The translations under genes and the position numbers were made by a program. A stretch of DNA of 64,000 nucleotides from Stercorarius parasiticus (taxonomy: Eukaryota > Chordata > Aves > Charadriiformes > Stercorariidae): assembly GCA_013396915.1 (NCBI GenBank), contig VWZL01000522.1, positions 210,446 through 274,445 on the forward strand, read 5' to 3'. Below are positions 39,929 through 51,500 of the stretch, piece by piece. A model generated the notes under the pieces. That model was not told the origin of the DNA and did not search any database. It worked only from the letters and a program-made list of their open reading frames with translations. Position 1 is the stretch's first letter. Every line of letters begins with the position of its first letter.

Positions 39929-42528
39929 CTGGATGGCCCTGCAAGGTCCATGGCCTGTGACCATGCCCCTGCCTCCTGGACATGATCTGCTGCTCCTTAC
40001 AAAGCACAGGCTCGCTGCATTGGGCACACAAACACCTTGTTCATTGAGCAGCCCTAAATTTGGCTTGAAATGCATCAAAAAGAGGGGGGAAATCCTCCCT
40101 GGGATTGACTGTCCTGTATTGCTGTGAGGCAGCACCATAGGTATCAGCCTGCAGGATAATAAATACCAATAAATAATAAATACCACCTAACCCCAGGGAG
40201 CAGATGCTGAGGGTCAGACACCCTGTCAGTGGCCCCTCGGGTTTCAGGGTAGGTCTGGGGAATGGCACCCGGGACCTCTCCTTTACCCGGTGGGATGATG
40301 GTGCAAAGAAGGGAAGCACTTGGTCACTGCTCTTAAAAGCATCTTTCACAAGGTAGCTCCTCTAAAGCAGCTCACTTTTCCTTCTGGTTTTCTTCTTTTT
40401 CAGCACTGCTACCTGCAATCGCTGAGGCAGGACCTGTGTCCTGAAGCCTTTCCAACCTCATCTTCCTCAATGTCTTTAAGGTGTGGATGAAATTCCTTAC
40501 AAATGAACTGTGTGGACTGACGCGATGAGGCAAACATGGGCTAAGCCACACAAAACTGCTGTAGTAAGCACAGAAAAGGCCAAAGCATTTTTTATGGTAA
40601 GTAAAAAAATAGGGGAAGGTGGAAGGTTATATGTTGGCGTCTGCTTTTCTGACATAAGAAATTCACTTTACTTCAAAGGTTAACACAGCTAATGCATCTG
40701 GTGAAGATCATAGGCTCTGACAGCCTGACTGGAAAGGCTCCATCCGTAGCACTGCACAAGGGACAGTGTGTGCAGGGATGGCACTGAGGTGAGCAGCAAG
40801 CTTTGTGCATGAGACAGAAGTGGCACACACGGGTGCTAGCCAAACCAAACCTGAACCTGGCAAAGCCCAAAAGAGCCTTTGTGCTGAGCAGCTCAGTGGT
40901 GCCAGGTATTAATGACACAGACAAGACTCCTGGGAAAAGCCTGTTTGCTGAAGGGAGCAGCAGTGGACATGCTACGCCCCAGCCCCCTGGAAAAGATCAA
41001 GGCAGGCAGCACTACCCTTTCCTGTCTGTCCGCTCATGGCACTGCCCTGCAGACTCAAGTGGGTCTAGGGATCACCTAAGTTTAAACTCCACAGGGTCAA
41101 TCCCTCAGGGTGTCTTAGGTGAGGGACAAACATAAATCAGATGCCAGCAGTGTAAGATCCAAGTTCTTTGATAGTGTAAACAGGGCAGTAGGGCAGTTTG
41201 GCTCAGTGGCTCTTATCTTTCAACAGCTGGAGGGGGTGACACTGGTGACCTGGGCACAAGCTGGAGGGAGATTCATGCTAGGTCCAGGGGGCAGCTCCAG
41301 TCCAGCGTCCAGAGGCTGGCTGAGCAGTACAGAACAGCCAGAGAAGCCCCTTCAACATTGGGCTTTCACCAACAGACTTAGACACCTGCTTCTGATCACC
41401 TAGCTAAGTCTAAATACCGTGTCGCTGGCGTGTAACAACCTGGCTGTGAAAGCTTTCTGGGCAGAGGAGGAAGTGCTTCAGAAAAGGCCTTTATGCTCCA
41501 ATTGCCACCTCAAGCCCTGCTTCTTGTACTCTTCTATGACTCTTTAAGTACTTGGGGTTTTTCAGATGAGAGATGTCTTTTTATCTTTGGATATAGATGG
41601 AGAAAAACTAGTCAAGCTGGAAAGAAATAATAACAGCTGGTCACTTTTCCAGGCCTATCAGGAACTGTAAACAAGCATTTAAAACTGTTTTTAAAAGTGC
41701 TGAGGTCTGTGGGGAACATGAAAGTTTTAGTCAGTGGTGTCATCCTCCTCAGCAGGCAGACATCTTATGTGGCACCCTGATGGCTGGACTTGCTTCACTC
41801 TGCCAGAGCCAGTGATGGTGAGAGCACTGAGCTTCCCATGCAGACACCACTCAAACCAGCCGCCAGCATTTCCATGCACTGTGCCTGCTCAGATCAGACC
41901 TCTACAGTTTGGCTGTCTGGCCTCCAGCCCCTGGAGGCCTGTGGCTGCTCTCGGCGGTTTAGCACTGCTGCTAAGATGCTTAGAGACAATATAATCTGTG
42001 CATTTAGCGGTTTCAAGCTCCAAAAGAAGCTTAGCAGCACCAGGCGCTGCCTTCTGCCTCTCATGTATGGACTTAAGGTGGTTTAATTCTTTTATGAAAC
42101 TGTAACTCCAGCCCATAGTCTTAAACTGTGGAGGTCTCTTCTAAGCCAAGTTTTCTAAAAGCTCATTAGAAATATGAGACACACAAAAAAGGGATCCCAG
42201 AGGGACATATTATAAGATCAGGTGTTTCTGCCTCTTAAAGACTGGAAATGTGAGAGCCCCGTGGCAAGGTGCATTTTAAGTCCTTGTGAGGCTTTCCTCC
42301 GCTGTTTCTCCTGTCTTAGATCAGCCTCTCAAATGGTCTAATATATGGTAATGCCTGCAGAGATCCCAGGACCTTCCCCTACACCTCCCATCAGCCTTGT
42401 GAAAGCATCAGCAGGCAAGCAGCCACCGCTATGTCCCAAAGACAGGTAGCTGAACAGTAAAGCACCCCCTGGGACCACAGACTGCCCCTGGAGGGGGCAT
42501 TTGCTTCATTAACTGCATTTGCTCTGCC

Positions 42529-42561
42529 TTTTTTTGGTTTTTTGTTTTTTTTTTGTTTTTA
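42529..42561. repeat. T-rich low-complexity tract
   Basis: T-runs interrupted by GG, G and G. It is a simple repeat with no other signal nearby. Confidence 0.75.
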
Positions 42562-43116
42562 AACTTTACTGCCTCCCTTTACAGGCTGATCAAAAGCACA
42601 AGGTGTTACAAAGGAGACCTTGTGCTGTTGCCTCAAAAGGCCTCCTGCCGGTCCCAGTGACTCTCCCTTCCCTTTCTGTAGGGCTTCTTGTGGGTCTGCC
42701 AGGGGAAAGCAGGCAGCTGGGGAGGACAGGTAAGGTGTCTGAAAAGCATGCACAGGACCAGGCGGCAGTGGAGAAGTAGAGAAGGTGGAAAGAAAGAGCA
42801 GGGAAGTGCAAGCCTAGGGCAGAACGTAGGAAGAGTCAGGGCTTCCCATCACCTCCCTTTGAAAGCCCACAGAGGGCTGGAAGAAACACCCCATGCTGGG
42901 GGTGTGTGATATGCTTCCTGAGTGGGACAGGACGGGAAGGGTAAGGCCTTTGTGCAGAGCCTGGCTGGCCGCAAATGCTTCCAGAGCTGTGATGGTTATC
43001 TTTGGTGATACTCTCAGAGCTGCTTGCTCTGCCTTTTTGCCACACACTACAGCCGCTGCAGCAGTTCAGCACAAGACTGTGTCCAAACCTCACAGCATCC
43101 AGCTGCACAGTCCAGC

Positions 43117-43594
43117 TTAATTTAATCAAGATTAATCTAAATGAAATGGGTGCAGCATGCTCCCAGAAGGAAGGTAACGGAAATCCTCCATATACCTCAG
43201 ATACCTAATTAATTCATCATGAACGTAGTGGAAGCTCAGAATTCTCCCATGCTAAGAAGTCAAGTTAATGCCATGTGTCACTGGAGAGGACTGGTGACCT
43301 TCCCTGTGTTTGCAGCAACATTGTCCGATTTAACTCTGACCACAAGATCATGAGTTGTTAAGATTCTCTATGGAGGCAATATACAGGCCAACAAATCTGC
43401 TTTTATGGGCCCTGCTAGAACTTGATTAATTTTCACGATAATGAGCAGACCAGTGTCTGTAATTACTTAGCAGAACTCTGTCTAAACCCCATCACTGCAC
43501 AGATGCATGCCTCGGGGACAGAACACCACCAAGCGGCCTCATGGGCTGCAAAGAGAGCCTCAGCTGCAAAAGCAAAGGCTTAAGACCTAATTAA
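43117..43594. promoter_or_regulatory. Cluster of TAAT/ATTA homeodomain-type sites
   Basis: Within about 480 bp there are TTAATTTAATCAAGATTAAT (43117-43136), CTAATTAATT (43205-43214), GATTAATTTT, TAATTACTTA and CTAATTAATG. A further AATTAATCAATTAA lies near 44.19 kb. Such clustering in otherwise mixed sequence can mark an enhancer or a conserved element. Motif content alone is weak evidence, since AT-rich DNA gives TAAT by chance. Confidence 0.25.
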
Positions 43595-44989
43595 TGTTAC
43601 ATGGAATATTGCTACCATTTCTCCATCAAGTGCGGAGTCTCAGCAGCACCTGCCTGCAGTTGCTACTGCCAGCACTGATGCTGCGGGAACTCCCAAAGAC
43701 CACAGTCCAACTGATGCTGCGTTCATCTTTTATCTCCCGACCTCCATGTACTCTGCACAACCATTAAGGGGCTTTCTTCCCCAAAAATGCTGTCATGGAC
43801 AGGTGGACCTTCTCCAGGCCTGTGCTGCTTTATTTACATGAGTTTACAGATGTTTACAGATGAAGTTCCCCACATACATTTCCCCTTGGACAGATCATGG
43901 TCAAACAGCAAGTACTTTTGCCCCAAGATGTTACTGAATTAAACCTGGAGCTTGGACTAGCTCTTTGCACGTATCTCTCCGGGGCTACAGCTCCCTTCCC
44001 TGCAGGAGGCTTGGCTTTGAGGGATCTTGCCAACAAGCTCAGAGCCACAAGAAATAACAACTTGTGAGCTCAGACAAGCTGGTTTGCAGGCAAACAAAAG
44101 CTGAAGCTGTGAAAGTGTGAGGCAGTCAATGCAGTGTCTGGCAGCACAGCCTCACCACCGCCTTAATCCTCTTTCCCTTCTTAAATGCTAAATTAATCAA
44201 TTAAATTTCCCAGCAACAACAGTCAAAAATGTAACCTTCATCATACACAAGGCAAAAAAAATTAGGATTGTCATTCGAATCCAGCTTGACCAGCATACAG
44301 ATCAGAACAGCCTCAGTGAGCGTGTGTGCACGTGGTTCCTCCCAGGCAGGGGCAATTGGAATTGCAGTCACACTGTGAGCACCACGGAGTATTTCAAGGA
44401 AAAGGGCTGTGGCACGAGCTCTGGTTGCAGCCATCCAGCTCTGCAGTCTCTGCAGGGAGTGCTATGGTGCTGAGCGCTGCCTGAACAGAGCAGAGTCATA
44501 TTATACAGCGCAAACTCAACCAAATCTCCAGTTGTGTCAGGGAGGAAGCCACAACCTTCCCAGCCACAGTACCTGAGCCCAATCTCCCAGCCTAGCACTA
44601 CATATGCCACAGGACCTATAGGGAAGAGACAATACAAAAATGAGAGGGGCCTTGGCAACCTCTGACCACGATTGCCAGTGTGAATTCATCAGGTGTGAGC
44701 AATTACTACCCCTTCCCCAGTCTACTGAGGGGCAAACCGAGTCACAGGGGGCTAGTATGCTGTGTGATGGCAACAGCAAGCCAGGAGTGTGTTCAATGAA
44801 AGCATCAGCCCAAGGCTCAAAAGCAGTCAAAAAAGTGAAGTGAGCGCTAGGAGACAGAGCAAAACTGCAAACCTCACTGTGCTATCACATAGCTCCAGGG
44901 CGCACCTGCATTCCCATGGCTGTTGTGCCAGTTGTCCAGAGGCTACAGCAGGACTAGAGGAGGGGCAGGGAGCTAGTTAAGGATGATCT

Positions 44990-45300
44990 AAGGTCTGAAA
45001 TGGCCACAAAACCAAGACTCTTCAACCTGGGAAAAAGAAACCTGAGAGGGACACAGCAGAGGTCTATCATTCAAGAGCAGCTTAGAGAAAATGAATAGGT
45101 AATGACTGCCTGCTGCCTCTTCCAATATTTAAGCTACAAAGCATCAAATGAAAACAGTAAGTGACAAATTCAGAACAAAGGAAATATTTATTCACACAAC
45201 ACACAGCTGAACTGTGGAACTCACTGCCATAAGATGCTGTGGATGCCCAAAATTTGCTCAGGCTCAAAAAACGTTTAGGAAACACCTGTAAAGGACTATA
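44990..45300 (+). mobile_element. Old CR1-type LINE relic (3' part of ORF2)
   Basis: The sequence follows an ancient amniote CR1 pattern. It starts CTCTTCAACCTGGGAAAAAG with CCTGAGAGGG, continues through AGAGGTCTAT and AGAAAATGAATAGG, and then has TTATTCACACAACACACAG, CTGTGGAACTCACTGCC and GATGCTGTGGATGCC. Many small insertions, deletions and substitutions are present and no frame stays open. The internal sequence resembles CR1 copies familiar from turtles more than the younger avian CR1 copies in this window. Confidence 0.75.
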
Positions 45301-48300
45301 AAATGCAGAGATCCCCACCTCAGGAAATTCCCAAACTACAGATGGCTGATAGTGAGGAGGGTATTCAGGAACACACCAACCTGCATCTCCCTTTCTTATG
45401 CTCCTCGCTAGGCATCCTCTATTAACCACTGCCAATTCAGGAGCCCGGGGGAAAGAGACCTGGTGTCTGATCCAGTACAGTTGTGCTTCTGTTCCTGACA
45501 CTGACCTGAGCTCTCCTCCTTGCCCGAAAGGCCAGAAGCTGGGAACATTCCCATTACTGGGCACCGGGATGACAACAAGGAGATGTGCTCACAGCACAGA
45601 ATTTGAGTGAATCTAGAGAGGATCTCTGCTTTTTATTTTTCATGTTTCTTATCTTAGGAGAGATTTTTGGTAAAACTCTAACAGCCTTGCTGCACCCAGC
45701 TAGTTGCAGTTGGCAGCACCATATACATCTGTGCTTAGGTTAGAAGCAAGTTAATATCCTTCTGAGAGGTGTTAATATATCCACTGGGATGGGGAGGAAT
45801 CCTCTTTCCAAGCCTCAAAACCACAGCTTGTGGTCACTGTGAGAGGCCCTGCAAACCCCACTCTGTCCAACCCAACAAGCTCACAAACTGATCTGTCTCC
45901 CTGTAGAGTTTTCAGGTGTCCTTGCCACCACAGCAAAGAGGAAAGGGAAGGTGAGGACACTGCTGTCGATTGGTATCCCTCAGGTCTTGCATCCTCACCT
46001 ACTGGCTCAGTCTCTCCTAGGGCTGCATAGGACCAGAGGTCTCTGACAGAGTCTACTCTTCCCAAGCAGATTCCTGCCTCCTCCCCCTACACGCAGCAAA
46101 CCTTGACCATCTTAGCTATAGAAATACACCCACTGGCTGTCATGTGCCCTTTGAAAGTGCTCACACTGATAGGGCAGCGTTTATCTCTCAGTTTACAAAG
46201 AGCTGCCAGCCAGCCATTCTCCTTCAGTAAAATCAAGCATTGGTGTGTTTCTCATTAGCTCCTATTATTCATGCCATTGCAGTATTTCCAGTTTTAAAGC
46301 TCACAGCTAAACTGCTCCCACAACTGTTTGTTTGTTAAGAGGATTTGATCTGTGGTGGGATGCTTTCAAGTTACACACAGAGAAGAAGGTATCCTGGTAA
46401 CAGTGCCATCCTCTGAGCTACTTGCTTGCCCTGTGTCTCCCACTGCCTCGGAACAATGCACACGGTCTCATCCCTGCCTAAGTGTAAACTGCAGATTATG
46501 TTTTCTTCTCCTGACTCTCAGAGATAAGGTGTGAGACAATGCAGCCATACAAAGCCATTCTGCTATTAAACTGATCCTGTGGTTTCAAGCCCTGCTATTG
46601 CTGCTCCTCCTTTCAGCAGTAGCTCACAGAACAGAGCAGACAGAAGCACAGATCTAAGGCAGCCTGTCCAGTTGCCAGAGAGCTGGGAAAGGCCACTGTG
46701 CAACACTTCACTGACACCTTTACCCATCACTCTCAGCCAGGCAGTTTTTGTCCTTCCCTTCGCTCCCATTGACGCTCCTGCAGCCATAATGCTGCACCCC
46801 ACATAAGTGATTTGTTTCTTGACCCAGCCTCTCTCAAAGCTCTCTGACCAGATCCTGAAATCCTTACTCAGCATCTACTCCCTCCAAATGGGATTAGCCT
46901 GAGTCAGGCTCAGCAATATCTCAGGATCTGTTGATGCTAATTTATCTCTCACAGGTGCTTAGCTAGAGCAGGGAGGGGAATAACAGGGAGATGGACAGTC
47001 AGGGCTTTTGTCTGATGAAACATTGAGTAAAACCCTGAGAAGGGCTGTCAGAATTTGGCCTATCGTGGTTAGAGACCCACGTAAACACTGTGACAAAACT
47101 GATGCATTGGCCAGACTGCTTTACAGTCCAGCCCCATTTTGTCCCTGTCTCTTCAAGCGAGACTCAGGTCACCCATAGAGTATTTGAAAGAGGCTGCAAT
47201 GATACAGGGCACCCACCTCTCCATCCACATTCACAAATCTGAGGAACACTGAGAAGGAAAATGACCCCTACTGGTTCTGTACAGCAAAGAGCCATCCCTA
47301 TTCCCCTAAAGTGAGGACCCGATGGCCACAATAACAGATTCTTCTACAGATGCATTGGATGATACTTGTCTAATGGATGCACAAGGCAGTAGGAACCCCA
47401 GGCTGTTCCTCTAGCTGTGTGCCCTGACATTACAGCTACCAGACACTCCTGCTCTGTGTGCAGGACTAGTGGTCCATCACAGGCACCTGGGCTCGGTGTG
47501 GTGATAGTCCTGAACAGAAGCGAGCCCATGGCTTCAGCTCCAGAAAGTGGAAGGTCAGACTGAGACACTGGTTATACTGGAAGCATGACTCAGCTGCCTG
47601 CAAAATCTCAGTGGCTGGAAATGTGATCCAGGCTTTGGTTTTTGCCATCCTGTTGGATGGCAGTGATTCTGTCTGAGGAAAAGCATGTGCTAAACTTGCT
47701 GTGCACTGCTGGGGGAGGGAGGGATGCATAAGAGGAAAACACTTCTACCCACAGCAGGTAAGGAACGGTGCCAGCATCGTACTATCAGTCGCAGATGATG
47801 GGTGGTGGGCAAAACTCTTGCCACTTTCTAGATTCGTAAAAAAACCTCCTCTGGGTCCACAGTAGACTGATAGAAAACACAGTCCACAGAAGCAGTCCCA
47901 GACAGATGGCATGTTTTGAACCACTATTAATCTCGACAACCTTTTGCAGCATTCAAAAAGTGTTTGCCCAGGGAAAAAAAGCTCCCCAAATTGCCTGTAT
48001 TCAAGGCGCGGTCCCGGCTGCGTCCGCTCCTCTCTTTGTCTTCTCCACCGAGCATCTCCCGGCAGAACAAACCCGGGAGGAGGAGGCGCCTCCGGGAGCA
48101 GAGGCAGCGGGGGCTGCCCAGCCGCTGAGGAGGCGGGTGCTGGGGCAGGCACCCGAGCAAACAAAATATCCCTGGGGCGTTGCTCCTCCGGGAGCGCCGG
48201 GAATCACCAGCCGCGGAGCACGGGGAGCCGGGGCGGGGCAGCCCGGACCCCCCGCCTCCCTCGGCACCTCCCCCGGCCCAGAGCCCGGTGCTCGCCCGGT

Positions 48301-48329
48301 CCGGAGCGTGGCACGGCGGCATCGCGGCC

Positions 48330-48587
48330 ATGGGCTCCCGGCTGAGCCGGCAGAGCAGCCTGGAGGAGGACAGCACCGAGGAGCCCTGTGCCGGGAGGCT
48401 GGAGGGCGGCCGGGGCGACTTCCACCTCTCCTCCCTGCTCCTCCACCCGCAGAAGCTGCCCGGGGTGCTGCGGAAAGCTTCGCCGGCGCCTTACGTGCGG
48501 CGGGTGGGGTGGCTGCGGGAGATCCAGGCCACCATCCGGGAGCACAAGCGGGAGCACGCCGTGCACATCCTCAGGCTGCTTAGGAAG
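48330..48587 (+). CDS. LRRC75B: LRRC75B coding exon 1 (residues 1-86)
   Basis: The exon begins MGSRLSRQSSLEEDS, where Gly2 and Ser6 fit an N-myristoylation signal. It then has a Gly/Glu-rich stretch and the conserved basic helix APYVRRVGWLREIQ to HILRLLRK. The donor is AGGAAG|GTAAAT, phase 0. The open frame continues upstream without an in-frame ATG, and downstream into the intron, which should not be read as protein. Confidence 0.93.
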
Positions 48588-51500
48588 GTAAATGCCGCGG
48601 GCGAGCCGGGCCCCGGGGCCGCCACGCCCGGGGCAGTGCGGGCAGGACAAAGGGGTGTGCGTGGCGCGGGCGGTGCCGCCGGGCCGGGGTCTGCAGCTCC
48701 CCCCACCCGGCGGTGTGGGGCAGGCAGCCGGGGTTTACAAGCCCCCTCCTCCTCGGCGGTGTGGGTTTGCAGCCCCTCCCATGGCGGTGCGGGCTGGGCT
48801 CTTTGTGCTGCTCTTCGCTGCTCCGTGCCCCGGTGGTGCGGGAGCCGCCTCGCTCGGTCCCCGCCGCGGCAGGCGGGAGCGGCTGCGGGAGGCGACACCC
48901 GCCCTGGCTTACTGCCACCTCCCCTTGTCCGCGCCCGGGCGAGGGGCACCTGGCCCGACTGCCTGGGGACAGGGAGAGAGGGGCTGGGAGGAAGCTGGGA
49001 GGAGGGCTGTGCTGCACACAGGAAAAGGGGTGTCCAAGCCTCATCTGTCCCCCATCCACACCCCTCCAATGCCAGCCCCAGGACTGATGCCCCCCAGAGA
49101 AAAGCGACTGCCACCTCATCCCATTATGCCTACCCAGCCAGGCTGGCCAAGATCTGTCTTTGGGAGAAGCCAAAATGGTTTTGGAGAGGATCTGTGGGAC
49201 AGTCTAGGCTGAGAGGAGAGGTAAAGGGGTCAGTGTATCAGTGGGAGCTTGTTTCTGTCTGCCGCCATTCAGGAACAGAAAAGCCAGTGTGCAGACACTG
49301 TGGTGCCAAACTGATGCTGAGGACAGAACCCTGCTGCTGGAACAGAGCCATCTCCTCCATCGCTCAGTGCTACCACCACTTTCCAGGCAAACTCAGCTCC
49401 CCCAAACTGCAAGCAGCTCTGCAATCAGTAGCACAGGAGACAAATCCTCCCTCTGATTTGGACATAAAACACCACCAGTTCTTAGCTTATCTTGTTGCTT
49501 CATTAGATAATGACGTACATCTTGGGAACATACTGAGTTTCTCAACATAGTGGCAAGTAACCTTTGGGTGTGAGTATGTTGGAGCAGGGACTGGCTTGCT
49601 GGATGCTTGTACAGCCATACTACCAGCTGCAGGGAGCTGCATTAACAGCCCTGTCTCTGCTCTGAATGTCCTGGGCTTTACAACACATCCAACAGTGGTG
49701 GTCAATGCCCTGGGCTACCAGCAAGTTGCACACTCATCAGTAAGAATTTACAGGACCAAAAATTACATCTCTGCTTTTCCTGTCCACTGCCTTAGCATTC
49801 ACATGAGGGTTGTTACCAGCACCACAAATGCTCTTCTTGCCATGAGTGTAGGCAGGTGAACCCCCAGCAGAAAGCTTGTATGTGTGCACTGGTATGGCAG
49901 AAAAGGGTTGAATAAGATTTCAAAGACAGTTTTGGAAAGGCATTATTACAAGAAGCTTGTGAAGAAAGAGAGGCAACCACTCATTTCATGAACGTGGTGA
50001 TGTAATGTGAACAGACTTTCGTAGGGTATGCCAGAGGCCAGAACTACAGAATGTCATTTTCTATAGTGCTCAGCACCTCTCCTTGTGACTGAAGCGCTGA
50101 AGTCCCCCACAGACATTGGATTTCTCCAGAAGGTCCACAGTTTGAATGCTAAGTCACAGGGCCATCTAGAATGGAGGGTCGTTTCTAAGCCCTCCTTTCA
50201 ATGCAGCCTGCCAGCTCCTCTCAGGATCAGCTAAGCACCCAGCTTCCCCACATCCGCGCTGAGAATTTTCCTGAATGCTCACATTTTGTCCACTGCCTTT
50301 CCAGTTCCCCTTATTATTCCTGGTCCCCATCTCTGCTTGTCCATGTGGAAACAGTGACCTTCTGTTCATCTGCTCACGACAGAGCAGTAGGACATGCATG
50401 CTGTAGTCACAACACAGCCTTCTTCTGCCAAGATGGGAACCCATCCAACACCACCCCAAAGCCTCTGGTTTGTTGTGTGCTCAGACATTTCAGAGACAGA
50501 GGGCTACACCACTAACGCGTACCACACATCCTTCAACAACTAAACACAATTGTCCACCAGTTTGGTGTCACATAATCAGAACCAGTCCTCCTCATATGTC
50601 CAATGTCAGCTTCAAAGAGTATTATGATCAGCCTTTTTTCTCATTTGCAAATTTTCCTCACTCAACTAAATTCAGCCCTTAGCTTGTCCCCCAGCAGCGT
50701 GTCCTTCCTTACACAGACTGGCTTACCTTGGCAGTAACGCACTCTCAGGAGTCACGGATTAATGTGTCCCAGGTGAGGGTCTGTTTGTTACCTGTAAAAA
50801 GAGAGACACACTGTTCATGCTAGTGGACAGTGAGGATATTTAACACCATACCTCATCACTGTGCTTTGGACCAGGGTGCAAATACCCCAGAGAAAGCAGA
50901 GCAATGGTAGGAGCAGAATCACAGCCTCCACAAATGAGCAGACATGCTCAGCCAGGAGGACGCAGGCTCCCGATGCATGCTGCCTGCTGCTCCCAGCAGA
51001 CACAGACCTTGCCCAGCCCTACAGATGTACCCCACACGATGTAATTGTATCTGCCAGTGTTTTTTGACCTGCGGACTGCTCCTAGGATGTTGAAAGGGTG
51101 TAATAATGTAAAGAAAGCAAGCCAGCCAGAAGCACATCCACTAAGAGAGATGTGAGATCCCAGCATTTTAGCAGAGTACAGAGAGCCACTGCAAACCACA
51201 GGTGTACACTCACGTAGACTTGCATTGTACGGGAACACTCGGACAGCTCCATTGCACATCACCTTACCAGTCTCAGAAAGAGCCACCTTCCAAAGACAGA
51301 CCAGCTTTCCTGCTGGTCTAAGTGGGCATCGCTCAGCTGAAAACAGGGGAAACAATAGACTTACACCAGCAAAAAGTCTAGTACAATCTGATTTTCCTGT
51401 GCTGAGACAATGGCCAAGTGTCAGTCATTTTTAAGATAACTGCACTAAGCCAACTGAACTGGCAAGATTTATAATATTCTGCTGTCTGCAGCCACTCTTT

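Larger units (their letters stand above)
16615..47990. other. Long non-coding interval between GGT1 and LRRC75B
   Basis: About 31 kb without a coding exon I can support. Because GGT1 coding exon 1 starts with an acceptor, at least one non-coding 5' exon of GGT1 must lie upstream on the minus strand, probably in this interval or at its right edge. It cannot be placed by eye. The longest open frames (32187-32681 minus, 35215-35736 plus) match nothing I know, are not conserved in style, and overlap other frames of similar length. Named sub-features are listed separately. Confidence 0.65.
47990..48950. promoter_or_regulatory. CpG island at LRRC75B promoter and first exon
   Basis: GC content and CpG density jump sharply from about 48.0 kb and fall off after about 48.95 kb, in contrast to CpG-poor DNA on both sides. 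A perfect GC box, GGGGCGGGGC, sits at 48230-48239, about 90 bp before the LRRC75B start codon. No TATA box is obvious. Because GGT1 runs away in the other direction, the island may serve both genes; that is inference. Confidence 0.85.

Noticed and set aside
44270..44300. ATTCGAATCC, reminiscent of a tRNA B box.
   Set aside because: No matching A box, no cloverleaf arms and no terminator at tRNA spacing.
47751..47764. CAGCAG|GTAAGG, a perfect plus-strand donor upstream of LRRC75B.
   Set aside because: Could end a non-coding first exon, but it lies outside the CpG island and nothing else supports an exon there.
47745..48164. A minus-strand open frame of 139 codons upstream of LRRC75B, and GC-rich minus-strand frames to 49.2 kb.
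   Set aside because: Pro/Arg/Gly-rich products are what any CpG island gives in six frames; no family resemblance.
48180..49550. A 456-codon plus-strand open frame, the longest in the window.
   Set aside because: It starts at a non-ATG codon upstream of the LRRC75B start and runs through the exon 1 donor into GC-rich intron. Only 48330-48587 is supported as coding.
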